From: Mucilaginibacter pallidiroseus
Lineage (GTDB): Bacteria > Bacteroidota > Bacteroidia > Sphingobacteriales > Sphingobacteriaceae
Direction: 5' to 3'
Length of the DNA stretch: 64,000 bases
Assembly: GCF_007846085.1 (NCBI RefSeq)
Contig: NZ_VOEJ01000003.1
Span: 459,765-523,764 of the forward strand
In this document: piece by piece, positions 36,297 to 45,045 of the stretch
Layout of the letters: each line of letters starts with the position of its first letter
Position numbering within the stretch: position 1 is the first letter of the stretch
Made by a program: the position numbers and the translations under genes
The notes under the pieces: model-generated
Told to the model about the DNA's origin: nothing
Database searches by the model: none
Seen by the model: the letters and a program-made list of their open reading frames with translations, nothing else

Positions 36297-37082
36297 ATGA
36301 GTGAATTTAAACAAACCTTTAACTCATCACTGGGAAAAAAGCTGATAATGGCTTTAACTGGCTTGTTTTTGTGTACCTTTTTAATTGTGCACCTGGGCGG
36401 TAACCTTTTGTTATTTAAAAACGACCAGGGCTTTGCTTTTAATAGCTATGCAAATTTCTTAACGCATTTTCCGCCTATCGAGGTAGTTGCGTACATCCTT
36501 TACGTGAGTATTATTATACACTCGGTATATGCGCTGGTGCTAACAATCAAAAACCGCAGGGCAAGGCCGGTAGGCTATGCAGTGCAGCCTAAATCGCCGG
36601 CATCATGGTCTTCAAAAAACATGGGCGTTTTAGGTTCAATCCTGTTACTGTTCATTGTTATACACATGGGCGATTTTTGGTTTACCTACAAGTACAACAA
36701 CATACTTGGCTTTAAGGAATACAAAACCAACCAAATCACCGGTGAAACTACCGTTACAGACTTTACGCCATCAAACCCGGATTTTGAGCGTTCGTACTCA
36801 ACAGAAAACAACGTTGAAATTGTAAGAGTAAAAGACTTGCACGCACGTATCCAATGGAGCTTTAGCCACCTTTGGTATGTGGTGTTCTACGTTATTGCTA
36901 TGGGTGCTGTATCATTCCACCTCGTGCATGGTTTTCAAAGTGCGTTTAAAACACTTGGCTGGGTACACAGGCGCTGGAATGGTGTGGTTTATTTTATAGG
37001 CACCTGGTTATTTGCAGTGGTAATACCCGTAGGTTTTGCGCTGATGCCGATAGTATATTATATACAAAGCCTAAGTAAGTAA
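36297..37082 (+). CDS. sdhC: Succinate dehydrogenase/fumarate reductase cytochrome b subunit
   Basis: A 261-residue membrane anchor with five helices, the single-anchor type B of Bacteroidota and Bacillus. Conserved histidines for the two b hemes are in LIVHLGGNLLLF, IIIHSVYALVL, IVIHMGDFWF and SFHLVHGFQSAFKTLGW. It holds the quinone site and passes electrons from the SdhB iron-sulfur clusters to menaquinone. It is the first gene of sdhC-sdhA-sdhB, with a 102-base gap before the annotated sdhA start. Confidence 0.94.
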   Translation: MSEFKQTFNSSLGKKLIMALTGLFLCTFLIVHLGGNLLLFKNDQGFAFNSYANFLTHFPPIEVVAYILYVSIIIHSVYALVLTIKNRRARPVGYAVQPKSPASWSSKNMGVLGSILLLFIVIHMGDFWFTYKYNNILGFKEYKTNQITGETTVTDFTPSNPDFERSYSTENNVEIVRVKDLHARIQWSFSHLWYVVFYVIAMGAVSFHLVHGFQSAFKTLGWVHRRWNGVVYFIGTWLFAVVIPVGFALMPIVYYIQSLSK

Positions 37083-37211
37083 AGGGATCAAGAAACAGAA
37101 TCGAGATTCAGGACACTAATAGTTTAAGCAAAATACGACACAGGAACAAAAGAGGGCCAATCATAATATCTTGATCCTACACTCTTGGTTCCTGACTCTA
37201 AAATAGAAAAT

Positions 37212-39146
37212 ATGAGTTTAGATGCTAAAATTCCGCAAGGCCCATTAGCCGAAAAATGGAGCAAGCATAAATTTAATTTAAAGCTGGTAAACCCAACCAA
37301 TAAGCGTAAGTACGACATTATAGTTGTAGGTACAGGTTTGGCTGGTGCATCAGCTGCGGCATCACTGGCCGAGCTTGGTTACAATGTTAAGGCATTTTGT
37401 TTCCAGGATAGCCCGCGCCGTGCACACTCAATTGCTGCGCAAGGTGGTATCAATGCTGCTAAAAACTATCAAAATGATGGCGATAGCGTTTATCGCCTTT
37501 TTTACGATACCATTAAGGGTGGCGATTACCGCGCCCGCGAAGCCAACGTACACCGTTTGGCAGAGGTGTCGGTAAATATTATTGACCAGTGCGTTGCACA
37601 GGGCGTTCCATTTGCACGTGAATACGGCGGCTTGCTGGATAACCGTTCATTCGGTGGTTCGCAGGTATCGCGTACGTTCTATGCGCGTGGCCAAACAGGG
37701 CAGCAATTGCTTTTAGGTGCGTACTCGGCATTAAACCGCCAGATACACCTGGGCAAGGTTAAGATGTATACCCGTACCGAAATGCTTGATGTTGTTGTGG
37801 TTGATGGCCATGCAAAAGGTATCGTTACACGTAACCTTAAGACTGGTGCTATTGAAACACACAGCGGTCATGCAGTATTGTTGTGCACAGGTGGCTATGG
37901 TAACGTGTTTTATCTTTCAACAAATGCTATCGGCTCAAACGTAACTGCAGCATGGCGTGCCCACAAACGCGGTGCATACTTTGCTAACCCTTGCTATACG
38001 CAGATCCACCCAACCTGTATCCCGGTAACCGGCGACCACCAGAGCAAGCTTACGCTGATGTCTGAATCGTTACGTAACGACGGACGTGTTTGGGCACCGA
38101 AAACTAAGGAGATTGCAGAGAAACTTCGCAAAAAGGAAATAACTGCCGCACAGGTTAAAGAAGATGAGCGCGATTATTTCTTAGAGCGTAAGTATCCATC
38201 ATTCGGTAACCTTGTTCCGCGTGACGTTGCTTCACGTAACGCAAAGGATATGACAGACGAAGGCCGCGGCGTAGGTGCATCGGGCTTAGCGGTTTACCTT
38301 GACTTTGCAGACGCTATAACCCGTATGGGCGAAGATACCGTGCGTGCTAAATATGGTAACTTGTTTGATATGTATTATCAGATCACTGATGAGAACCCGT
38401 ACAAACAGCCAATGCGTATTTACCCGGCGGTACACTATACAATGGGTGGCCTTTGGGTTGACTATAACCTGAGTACAAACATACCTGGCCTTTACGCTTT
38501 AGGCGAATGCAACTTTAGCGATCACGGTGCAAACCGCCTTGGTGCTTCCGCTTTGATGCAGGGATTATCTGACGGTTACTTTGTTATCCCTTACACCCTT
38601 GGCGATTACCTTGCAGGTATCGGCATGAAACCGGTTGACACAAACCACCCTGCTTTTGCAGAAACCAAAAAACAGACTACCGAGTACGTAAATAAATTAT
38701 TGGCGCTTAAAGGCACCAAAACGGTTGTTGAGTACCACCGCGAACTTGGCCACATTATGTGGGAATATTGCGGCATGGCACGTACCGAAGAAGGATTGAC
38801 GAAAGCAAAAGCGATGATCCAGGAGCTGAAAGCTGATTTCTGGAAAAATGCTTTGGTTGTAGGCGAAAATGATGAAATGAACCTTGCCCTTGAAAGAGCA
38901 GGCCGCGTTGCCGACTTTATTGAGCTAGGCGAACTGATGGTTACCGACGCTTTGATGCGCCGTGAATCATGCGGTGGCCACTTCCGTTTGGAATCGCAAA
39001 CAGAAGAAGGTGAAGCATTGCGCGACGACGAAAACTTTGCATTTGTTGCAGCATGGGAGTTTAAAGGAGAAAACCAACCCGAAGAATTGCACAAAGAAGA
39101 ACTGGTTTACGAAAACGTTAAGTTAACACAAAGAAGCTACAAGTAG
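37212..39146 (+). CDS. sdhA: Succinate dehydrogenase/fumarate reductase flavoprotein subunit
   Basis: The catalytic subunit that oxidises succinate to fumarate. The ATG at 37212 ([20 protein letters not shown]) is preferred to an in-frame TTG at 37185 that lies in spacer sequence. [21 protein letters not shown] binds [23 protein letters not shown] holds the flavin-linking histidine region, and [20 protein letters not shown] the active site. The 644-residue length fits the long B-type enzyme. The spacer before it (37084-37211) is built of degenerate ATCAAGA/TCAGGA-like text, with GGATCAAGA at 37085 and TCTTGATCC at 37169 as an inverted pair. Confidence 0.95.
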   Translation: MSLDAKIPQGPLAEKWSKHKFNLKLVNPTNKRKYDIIVVGTGLAGASAAASLAELGYNVKAFCFQDSPRRAHSIAAQGGINAAKNYQNDGDSVYRLFYDTIKGGDYRAREANVHRLAEVSVNIIDQCVAQGVPFAREYGGLLDNRSFGGSQVSRTFYARGQTGQQLLLGAYSALNRQIHLGKVKMYTRTEMLDVVVVDGHAKGIVTRNLKTGAIETHSGHAVLLCTGGYGNVFYLSTNAIGSNVTAAWRAHKRGAYFANPCYTQIHPTCIPVTGDHQSKLTLMSESLRNDGRVWAPKTKEIAEKLRKKEITAAQVKEDERDYFLERKYPSFGNLVPRDVASRNAKDMTDEGRGVGASGLAVYLDFADAITRMGEDTVRAKYGNLFDMYYQITDENPYKQPMRIYPAVHYTMGGLWVDYNLSTNIPGLYALGECNFSDHGANRLGASALMQGLSDGYFVIPYTLGDYLAGIGMKPVDTNHPAFAETKKQTTEYVNKLLALKGTKTVVEYHRELGHIMWEYCGMARTEEGLTKAKAMIQELKADFWKNALVVGENDEMNLALERAGRVADFIELGELMVTDALMRRESCGGHFRLESQTEEGEALRDDENFAFVAAWEFKGENQPEELHKEELVYENVKLTQRSYK

Positions 39147-39636
39147 AGATGTGAGACATTAGATTTGAGATATGAGACCGAAAGGAGCATACTTAAAATT
39201 AATGTCAAACCTGATATACGATGCATAACTTAAGGGAATTGAAAATCTGGAATAAGGCTATCGACTTTTCGGTTGATATTTACAAGGCCTCTTCCAATTT
39301 CCCGGCAGATGAGCGTTTTGGACTTACAAGTCAACTAAGGCGAGCTGCTATATCAATTCCTTCAAATATTGCAGAAGGTGCCGGCAGAAATTCAAACAAA
39401 GAGTTTTGTAACTTTTTAGGAATCGCTAAGGGATCTTCATATGAAGTACAAACCCAGCTTGTAATTGCAAATAAGCTAGGATTGCTTCAGATTGATGTTT
39501 TAAACGAATTATTGAGACAAATAGAGGAACTGCAAAAAATGAATTATGCGTTCCAGCAAATGTTAAGCAAATAGGTATTGGATTTGAGTAGTGGGGCTTA
39601 TCTCACATCTCATATCTAAAATCTCAAATCTAAGAT
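39147..39636. repeat. Inverted-repeat cassette carrying the four-helix-bundle gene
   Basis: The left flank (39147-39178) and right flank (39601-39636) are built from short units that are exact inverted copies of each other: TTAGATTTGAGA (39159-39170) with TCTCAAATCTAA (39622-39633), AGATGTGAGA (39147-39156) with TCTCACATCT (39601-39610), and AGATATGAGA (39168-39177) with TCTCATATCT (39608-39617). The units are in shuffled order, so this is not a simple hairpin. They begin at the sdhA stop and end at the sdhB start, and enclose only the gene at 39221-39574. The same unit recurs at 59048-59132. Confidence 0.7.
39221..39574 (+). CDS. Four helix bundle protein (23S rRNA intervening-sequence family)
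   Basis: A 117-residue all-helical protein. LRELKIWNKAIDFSVDIYKA, then FGLTSQLRRAAISIPSNIAEGAGR and EFCNFLGIAKGSSYEVQTQL is the complete S23/IVP family pattern. Relatives are encoded in the intervening sequences of 23S rRNA and as the Avd protein of diversity-generating retroelements, where they bind nucleic acid; most chromosomal copies have no known function. Here it interrupts the sdh operon between sdhA and sdhB, on the same strand, inside a pair of inverted arms. No reverse transcriptase or transposase is nearby. Confidence 0.9.
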   Translation: MHNLRELKIWNKAIDFSVDIYKASSNFPADERFGLTSQLRRAAISIPSNIAEGAGRNSNKEFCNFLGIAKGSSYEVQTQLVIANKLGLLQIDVLNELLRQIEELQKMNYAFQQMLSK

Positions 39637-39637
39637 T

Positions 39638-40432
39638 ATGAGTCACGGAAACATGAACCTGACGCTGAAAGTATGGCGCCAAAAAAATTCGCAAACTGCA
39701 GGAAAGTTTGTGACCTATAAAGCCGAAGGTATTTCGCCTGATATGTCATTCCTTGAAATGCTCGACGTGGTAAACGAGAGCCTGATCAAGAAACATGACG
39801 AGCCAATAAACTTTGACCACGATTGCCGCGAGGGTATTTGCGGTATGTGTTCATTATATATCAACGGCCGCCCGCATGGCCCTAAGCGTGGTATTACTAC
39901 CTGCCAGTTGCATATGCGTAGCTTTAGCGACGGCGAAACCATCACTATCGAGCCCTGGCGCTCGGCAGCCTTCCCAATTGTTAAGGATTTGTCTACAGAC
40001 CGTTCTGCATTTGATCGTATACAGCAGGCCGGTGGTTACATATCTATCAACACTGGTGGTGTGCCTGATGCAAACTCAACACCTATACCAAAGGTTGTAG
40101 CTGACGAGGCTTTCAACTCGGCTACCTGTATTGGTTGCGGTGCTTGTGTGGCAGCTTGTAAAAACGCATCTGCAATGTTGTTTACATCAGCTAAGATCAC
40201 TCAATTAGGCTTGTTGCCACAAGGACAGCCCGAGCGCTACAGCCGTGTGCAGGCAATGGTTGCACAAATGGACAAAGAAGGTTTTGGTAACTGTACCAAC
40301 ACCGGTGCTTGCGAAGCCGAATGCCCTAAAGAAATATCACTTACTAATATATCACGTATGAATAATGACTTCTTCAGCGCGAAAATATTCCGCGAAGACA
40401 GGGTTCATGATCATGGCGTAGGCGGCGAGTAA
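39638..40432 (+). CDS. sdhB: Succinate dehydrogenase/fumarate reductase iron-sulfur subunit
   Basis: A 264-residue electron-transfer subunit. [16 protein letters not shown] binds the [2Fe-2S] cluster, [15 protein letters not shown] and [16 protein letters not shown] bind the [4Fe-4S] and [3Fe-4S] clusters. It links SdhA to the SdhC hemes. The start lies directly at the edge of the inverted-repeat arm, so its ribosome entry region is supplied by the inserted element. The strong hairpin after it ends the operon. Confidence 0.95.
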   Translation: MSHGNMNLTLKVWRQKNSQTAGKFVTYKAEGISPDMSFLEMLDVVNESLIKKHDEPINFDHDCREGICGMCSLYINGRPHGPKRGITTCQLHMRSFSDGETITIEPWRSAAFPIVKDLSTDRSAFDRIQQAGGYISINTGGVPDANSTPIPKVVADEAFNSATCIGCGACVAACKNASAMLFTSAKITQLGLLPQGQPERYSRVQAMVAQMDKEGFGNCTNTGACEAECPKEISLTNISRMNNDFFSAKIFREDRVHDHGVGGE

Positions 40433-40454
40433 TTGTAACTTGTCGTTGTATAAC

Positions 40455-40490
40455 AAAAAGCCCCGATTGCATTTGCAATTGGGGCTTTTT
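40455..40490. terminator. Bidirectional terminator after sdhB
   Basis: AAAAAGCCCCGATTGC pairs with GCAATTGGGGCTTTTT (16 pairs, one G-T) around ATTT. It lies 22 bases after sdhB and 19 bases beyond the stop of the convergent response regulator gene, so it can serve both. Confidence 0.9.
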
Positions 40491-40508
40491 GTTTAATCTA
40501 TCAACGTA

Positions 40509-40880
40509 TTATTTTACTAAAACGCCGTTTATAATCCGTTCAAGTTCTTCCAGATCGAAAGGTTTGGCAAGGTAAGTTTCGGCTCCTGCATGATTAGCCA
40601 ATAACTGAATGTCGCTGTTGGCCGAGAAGTAAACAACAGGAATATGTTTCAAGTCCGGGTCCCTTTTCAAAGTTTGCGTTGCCACAATACCACCATTGTC
40701 CGGAATCCAGTTATCCATCAATATAACATCAGGTTTTATACCGGAAACCTTTTCTATTATGTTATTGCAGTTAGTAAATGTGGAAACCTCCCAGCCCTGT
40801 TCCTCGAGGATGTAATTACAAATGGATAAAATATCTTCATCATCATCGAATATGATGATTTTCCGTGCGTTATCATTCAT
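40509..40880 (-). CDS. Single-domain response regulator
   Basis: A receiver domain without output domain, 123 residues from the ATG at 40880 (a TTG at 40886 lies inside a -7-like box and is unlikely). IIIFDDDEDILSICNYILEE holds the acidic pair, VILMDNWIPDNGG the phosphorylated aspartate, VVYFSANSD the Ser switch residue and YLAKPFDLEELE the conserved Lys-Pro. The cognate histidine kinase is not next to it. TACTTTTG on the minus strand at 40884-40891 would start transcription at or near the ATG, giving a nearly leaderless message. Confidence 0.88.
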   Translation of the reverse strand: MNDNARKIIIFDDDEDILSICNYILEEQGWEVSTFTNCNNIIEKVSGIKPDVILMDNWIPDNGGIVATQTLKRDPDLKHIPVVYFSANSDIQLLANHAGAETYLAKPFDLEELERIINGVLVK

Positions 40881-40962
40881 GGGCAAAAGTAGCGGGCATG
40901 AATCTAAAAATAACTTTTAAAAAAAGCAAATAATTTACCTTACAGTATAAAGCTTATCCCGT

Positions 40963-42174
40963 TCATGATAAATAGTCAACGGCGGCGGCCTTTGGGATGG
41001 TTGCTTTGCTATTATTAGCTTTATTTGCACATTCGTCCAGCACGTAGTTAACATATTGTTGCGCTATAGATGCCCAATTGAATATTGTTGGTGTTTTGCG
41101 ATAGGCGTTTTCTGCAAAAGTGTTTAGCTCTTCGGGATTATCCAAAAACGTGCGGATTTGCTCGGATACTTCTTCAGGCGTAAGATTTTGCACCGCTAAA
41201 CCTAGCTTTTCAGCTACAACTGCATCTGCAAGATTTGTCTCTTTTGATACCAATACCGGCATTCCGTACAGCAGCGCCTCTAAAACCCCAGTAGGTACGC
41301 CTTCCCATCGTGATGTATGCACAAATAAATGGTGGCTGGCGTACAGATGCTCTTTTTCTGATTGCTGATACACGGGGCCGCATATCGTTACCGTATCTGA
41401 TAAGCCAAGCCTGGCTATCAATTCGATTATCTGCGCTTGTGCTTTTGCATTAAATTGCGGGCCTGCTATGGTAAGCTTCACCTCGCCGTTTTTGAAAGTT
41501 GCAAGGCTTTTAATCAGCACGTCAAGGCCCTTGTGTAATGGATCCAGCCGGCCCAAAAACAGCATACGGAGTGGGCCATCTTCTTTAATATATTTTTTGC
41601 GGGCGGGTTTAGATATGTTTATAGCCGGTGCGCCGTTTAGCAATGTATAGCAGGGCTTGGATGAGTATCGTTTAATAAAATTTTCCTCCTGCTGCCCATG
41701 AACAAAAAAGTAGTCGATGCTTTTTAAAAATTGCTCTTCGTAAAGAAAATTAAAGATTGCCTTTTTTAAAAAATTCCGTTTAAAAGAATAGTTATGGTAA
41801 GCACCTTGCGGCGTAAGGCAAAGGGCTATTCCAAGCGACTTAGCATACCTGGCTATAGCTATATTATTTGGTGTAAAAACGCTATGCAGGTTTATGCAGG
41901 CAATGTCATCCCTGTCGGCAATAAGTTGTTGCTTTAACTTGTCCGACACTTCAAATTTAAACAGATCGTCATTAAAGTGGCGGTAAAACGGATAATTGTT
42001 GATGTCCTCCTCGGTGCTGATACCCCATAGCTCGCATCTGTAGCCAAGATTGTAAGCATTTAAGGCAATGTTCTCGATAACAATGTAGGGGCCGTTAACA
42101 ATATTGGTAGCAAAGTTGGCCAGTATAACTATCTTTTTTTGCCGACATGATGCTAACGATTGTTGAGTGGGCAT
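40963..42174 (-). CDS. Glycosyltransferase family 4 protein
   Basis: A GT-B fold glycosyltransferase of about 400 residues. The ATG at 42174 is preferred over a TTG at 42210. The N-terminal domain opens with KKIVILANFATNIVNGPYIV; the C-terminal nucleotide-sugar domain has LRMLFLGRLDPLHKGLDVLI and EGVPTGVLEALLYGMPVLVS with the paired glutamates typical of GT4. It likely builds an exopolysaccharide or lipopolysaccharide residue, but no polysaccharide cluster surrounds it. A gap of about 30-70 bases follows the yifB stop region on the other side of the same strand. Confidence 0.85.
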   Translation of the reverse strand: MPTQQSLASCRQKKIVILANFATNIVNGPYIVIENIALNAYNLGYRCELWGISTEEDINNYPFYRHFNDDLFKFEVSDKLKQQLIADRDDIACINLHSVFTPNNIAIARYAKSLGIALCLTPQGAYHNYSFKRNFLKKAIFNFLYEEQFLKSIDYFFVHGQQEENFIKRYSSKPCYTLLNGAPAINISKPARKKYIKEDGPLRMLFLGRLDPLHKGLDVLIKSLATFKNGEVKLTIAGPQFNAKAQAQIIELIARLGLSDTVTICGPVYQQSEKEHLYASHHLFVHTSRWEGVPTGVLEALLYGMPVLVSKETNLADAVVAEKLGLAVQNLTPEEVSEQIRTFLDNPEELNTFAENAYRKTPTIFNWASIAQQYVNYVLDECANKANNSKATIPKAAAVDYLS

Positions 42175-42241
42175 AGCTTGTGCAGATTTACAGCACAAGC
42201 TATAAAACAAGGCGTGCTTAACACAACACTATACAGTTAAT

Positions 42242-43780
42242 TTAGCCGGCCCATCCTTCCCTGTCCAAACTGCGGAAATGTATAGCCTCGGCCAGGTGTT
42301 CTAAAAGTATTTCTTCGCTGCCGGCAAGGTCTGCAATGGTGCGCGACACTTTAAGGATACGATCATAAGCACGTGCCGACAGGCCAAGTTTTTCCATGGC
42401 CTTTTTTAACAGCATTTGTCCCGCGTTATCTATCTTGCAAATTTCTCTTACAAGTTGAGGGCTCATCTGGGCATTAGCATGCAGGTCGGGGCGGGTTCCA
42501 AAACGTTCTATCTGTCTATCGCGGGCTTTTATTACCCGCTCACGTATAAACTCGCTTTTCTCGGCCAGGCGTTCCGAAGACAGCTCGCTGAAATTAACCG
42601 GCGTAACCTCGACGTGCAGGTCGATGCGATCAAGCAGCGGGCCCGATATTTTGCTCAGGTATTTTTGTACTGTTCCCGGCGGGCAGATACATTCTTTTTC
42701 GGGGTGATTGTAGTATCCGCAAGGGCATGGGTTCATACTGGCTACCAGCATAAAGCTGCTGGGATAATCAATAGTGAACTTGGCCCGCGATATGGTAACG
42801 CGCCTTTCCTCGAGCGGCTGCCGCATTACTTCCAATGCGCTGCGTTTAAACTCGGGTAATTCATCCAAAAACAAGACGCCATTGTGCGCAAGCGAAATTT
42901 CGCCCGGCTGCGGGTTGCTGCCGCCACCAACAAGCGCAACATCTGATATGGTGTGATGCGGCGAGCGGAACGGCCTTGTTGTCACCAAGGCATCTGCGGT
43001 TGATAATTTACCTGCAACGGAATGTATTTTAGTAGTCTCCAGCGACTCATGCAAGCTCAGTGGCGGCAAAATTGAAGGCAGCCGGCGTGCCAGCATGGTT
43101 TTGCCGGCTCCCGGCGGGCCTATTAAAATAACATTGTGGCCACCTGCGGCCGCTATTTCAAGCGCACGCTTAATGTTTTCCTGGCCGCGTACTTCACTAA
43201 AGTCGCTGTCGTAATTGGTAAGGCTGTTGAAGAATTCGTCACGTGTATCAACAAATTCAGGGATGAGTGTAGCTGTGCCGTTAAAGAAATCGGCAACCTG
43301 TTTTATGTTCTCTACGCCGTAAACTTCCAGATCATTTACAATTGCAGCTTCACGCGCATTTTGTTTAGGGAGTATGAAGCCTTTGTATTTTTCTTTACGC
43401 GCCTGTATGGCAATGGGTAAAGCACCTTTGATCGGCTGTAAGCTGCCATCTAAGGATAGTTCACCCATGATGAGGTATTTGTCCAGGTTGTCTGCCTCAA
43501 TTTGCCCAGATGCGGCTAATACACCGGTTGCAATGGTAAGGTCATACGCTGAGCCTTCTTTTTTGATATCTGCCGGGGCCATATTCACCACCACCTGCTG
43601 CCGCGGCATACGGTAACCGCAATTCTTAAGGGCCGAATCTATACGGAAATAACTTTCTTTAATGGCAACATCTGGCAGGCCCACAACAAAGTATTTGGTG
43701 CCTGGCGCAATGTTCACCTCAACCGTTATGGTAATGGCTTCAATGCCATATACGGCGCTTCCAAAGGTTTTAACTAACAC
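42242..43780 (-). CDS. YifB family Mg-chelatase-like AAA ATPase
   Basis: A 512-residue ATPase starting at GTG (43780). The N-terminal Lon-like domain ([20 protein letters not shown]) precedes the AAA module with Walker A GPPGAGKT, Walker [11 protein letters not shown] and the zinc-like segment [18 protein letters not shown]. YifB/ComM proteins act as hexameric helicases that extend D-loops in natural transformation in ComM-type members. Its short gap to the glycosyltransferase gene suggests shared transcription. Confidence 0.92.
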   Translation of the reverse strand: MLVKTFGSAVYGIEAITITVEVNIAPGTKYFVVGLPDVAIKESYFRIDSALKNCGYRMPRQQVVVNMAPADIKKEGSAYDLTIATGVLAASGQIEADNLDKYLIMGELSLDGSLQPIKGALPIAIQARKEKYKGFILPKQNAREAAIVNDLEVYGVENIKQVADFFNGTATLIPEFVDTRDEFFNSLTNYDSDFSEVRGQENIKRALEIAAAGGHNVILIGPPGAGKTMLARRLPSILPPLSLHESLETTKIHSVAGKLSTADALVTTRPFRSPHHTISDVALVGGGSNPQPGEISLAHNGVLFLDELPEFKRSALEVMRQPLEERRVTISRAKFTIDYPSSFMLVASMNPCPCGYYNHPEKECICPPGTVQKYLSKISGPLLDRIDLHVEVTPVNFSELSSERLAEKSEFIRERVIKARDRQIERFGTRPDLHANAQMSPQLVREICKIDNAGQMLLKKAMEKLGLSARAYDRILKVSRTIADLAGSEEILLEHLAEAIHFRSLDREGWAG

Positions 43781-43837
43781 GTGTAAGGTTTTATATGCCG
43801 AAAGATATATAATTTATTTGAGTGCTGCGCTTGTTAA

Positions 43838-44215
43838 TTAAAGGGCTGCAAGCAAGCCACGTGTAATTATAAGTAACCATGCGGAGAGCGTAATGTAAAA
43901 CAGCACAATTAAGTATCCCGTTAACGAGTTGTTTTGTGTGGATGTTTTATCGGGAGCAGGTACGTTCCAGGTTAGCGTATGCAGCGAATATTTATAATCG
44001 ATAGCAAACAGCAACATAAGGCAGGTAAAATCAACATAGCCAATAAATTTATTAGTGCCCATAAGCAACTGGATGGCATTACAAATGGTAAGCAAATTAA
44101 TGTAGACCGTTGCCATTAAAACCGAAAAAGTAATTGCCCCACTGTTACTATCGCTGGTGCCAAACAACTTTATGAACGTGTAAACTTTAACAAACGCGAA
44201 TTTATATAGATACAT
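43838..44215 (-). CDS. Hypothetical three-helix membrane protein
   Basis: A 125-residue protein with an N-terminal amphipathic segment and three hydrophobic helices (SVLMATVYINLLTICNAIQL, then GYVDFTCLMLLFAIDY and GYLIVLFYITLSAWLLIITR), with a polar Pro/Asp/Lys/Thr-rich loop between helices two and three. No known family. The gene at 44418-44798 on the same strand has the same size and topology, so the two may be distant paralogues. The end of the frame overlaps nothing; start is the first ATG. Confidence 0.55.
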   Translation of the reverse strand: MYLYKFAFVKVYTFIKLFGTSDSNSGAITFSVLMATVYINLLTICNAIQLLMGTNKFIGYVDFTCLMLLFAIDYKYSLHTLTWNVPAPDKTSTQNNSLTGYLIVLFYITLSAWLLIITRGLLAAL

Positions 44216-44360
44216 GCAGATAGATGTGGCACTCCAGATTATTTGGAATGGCCAAAGCTGTTATACTGGATTTTGCTGCATTAGGTTTTAAAATTTGCCC
44301 TTTTTAGCCGCTATAAGCTATATTTTGTTAGGATGTAGATAGGTGTTCGGCATAAATTAA

Positions 44361-44398
44361 AAAAGGGAAAGGCACAACTAAGTGCACCTTTCCCTTTT
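44361..44398 (-). terminator. Terminator of the upstream small membrane-protein gene
   Basis: AAAAGGGAAAGG pairs with CCTTTCCCTTTT around 14 bases. It lies 20 bases after the stop of the gene at 44418-44798 on the minus strand. Confidence 0.75.
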
Positions 44399-44417
44399 CT
44401 CGTTCTTAGAAAATTAA

Positions 44418-44798
44418 CTACCTGATCACGCACAGACCGCAGGCAAACAATACGTTTACAAGCAGCAGTATCGAAAATATATTGATGTTACGTTTGCTTA
44501 CAGAAGCTAAACGCATGTTTACTGATCTTAATAATTTATTGTTAAGCATTATAAAATGGTTAACTAGCATAAACAGGATTGCCCCACCAGTAATAGCTAC
44601 AAACGCAGTTGGGTTAAAAGTTATCCAGTTTGATTTTATCATCAGCTTTAACAACACCATCAAGTTGGTAAGAACTATAATAAGCAAAAAGCTTACGTTA
44701 AAAAGCGATTTAAAACGAGGTAATGAACCGCCTAAACCAAAATTTTTAAAGCTCCACCTGTATACTGGTACAAGCACGGATTGATAAGACTTTAACAT
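44418..44798 (-). CDS. Hypothetical three-helix membrane protein
   Basis: A 126-residue protein: polar head (MLKSYQSVLVPVYRWSFKNF), helix 1 (VSFLLIIVLTNLMVLLKLMI), helix 2 (VAITGGAILFMLVNHFIML), a basic loop and helix 3 (IFSILLLVNVLFACGLCVIR) at the very C-terminus. No family is recognised. Same size, order and strand as the gene at 43838-44215. It has its own terminator. AT-rich sequence of about 220 bases on its upstream side separates it from the DPP IV gene. Confidence 0.6.
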   Translation of the reverse strand: MLKSYQSVLVPVYRWSFKNFGLGGSLPRFKSLFNVSFLLIIVLTNLMVLLKLMIKSNWITFNPTAFVAITGGAILFMLVNHFIMLNNKLLRSVNMRLASVSKRNINIFSILLLVNVLFACGLCVIR

Positions 44799-45017
44799 AA
44801 TGCAGATATTTAAGTTAACGGATAGTTTCGACTGTGCATTCTTTTAAGATTTTGCAATCGCTTAGTCAATTATACAAATAACTTTGTTTAATAGTACAAT
44901 GTTTTGAAAAATAATTTTTAACAGAATTTTATAAACTTAAAAACGGCACAAGCAAAACATAATATTATTTGACCGTTGACTATTTGACTGGTTGTATAAC
45001 AAAAGGTTTAAAATCGA

Positions 45018-45043
45018 AAAAGCCAGGCGTTAACCTGGCTTTT
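45018..45043 (-). terminator. Terminator of the DPP IV gene
   Basis: AAAAGCCAGG and CCTGGCTTTT form a 10-pair stem around CGTTAA, directly behind the peptidase stop. Confidence 0.85.
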
Positions 45044-45045
45044 AC

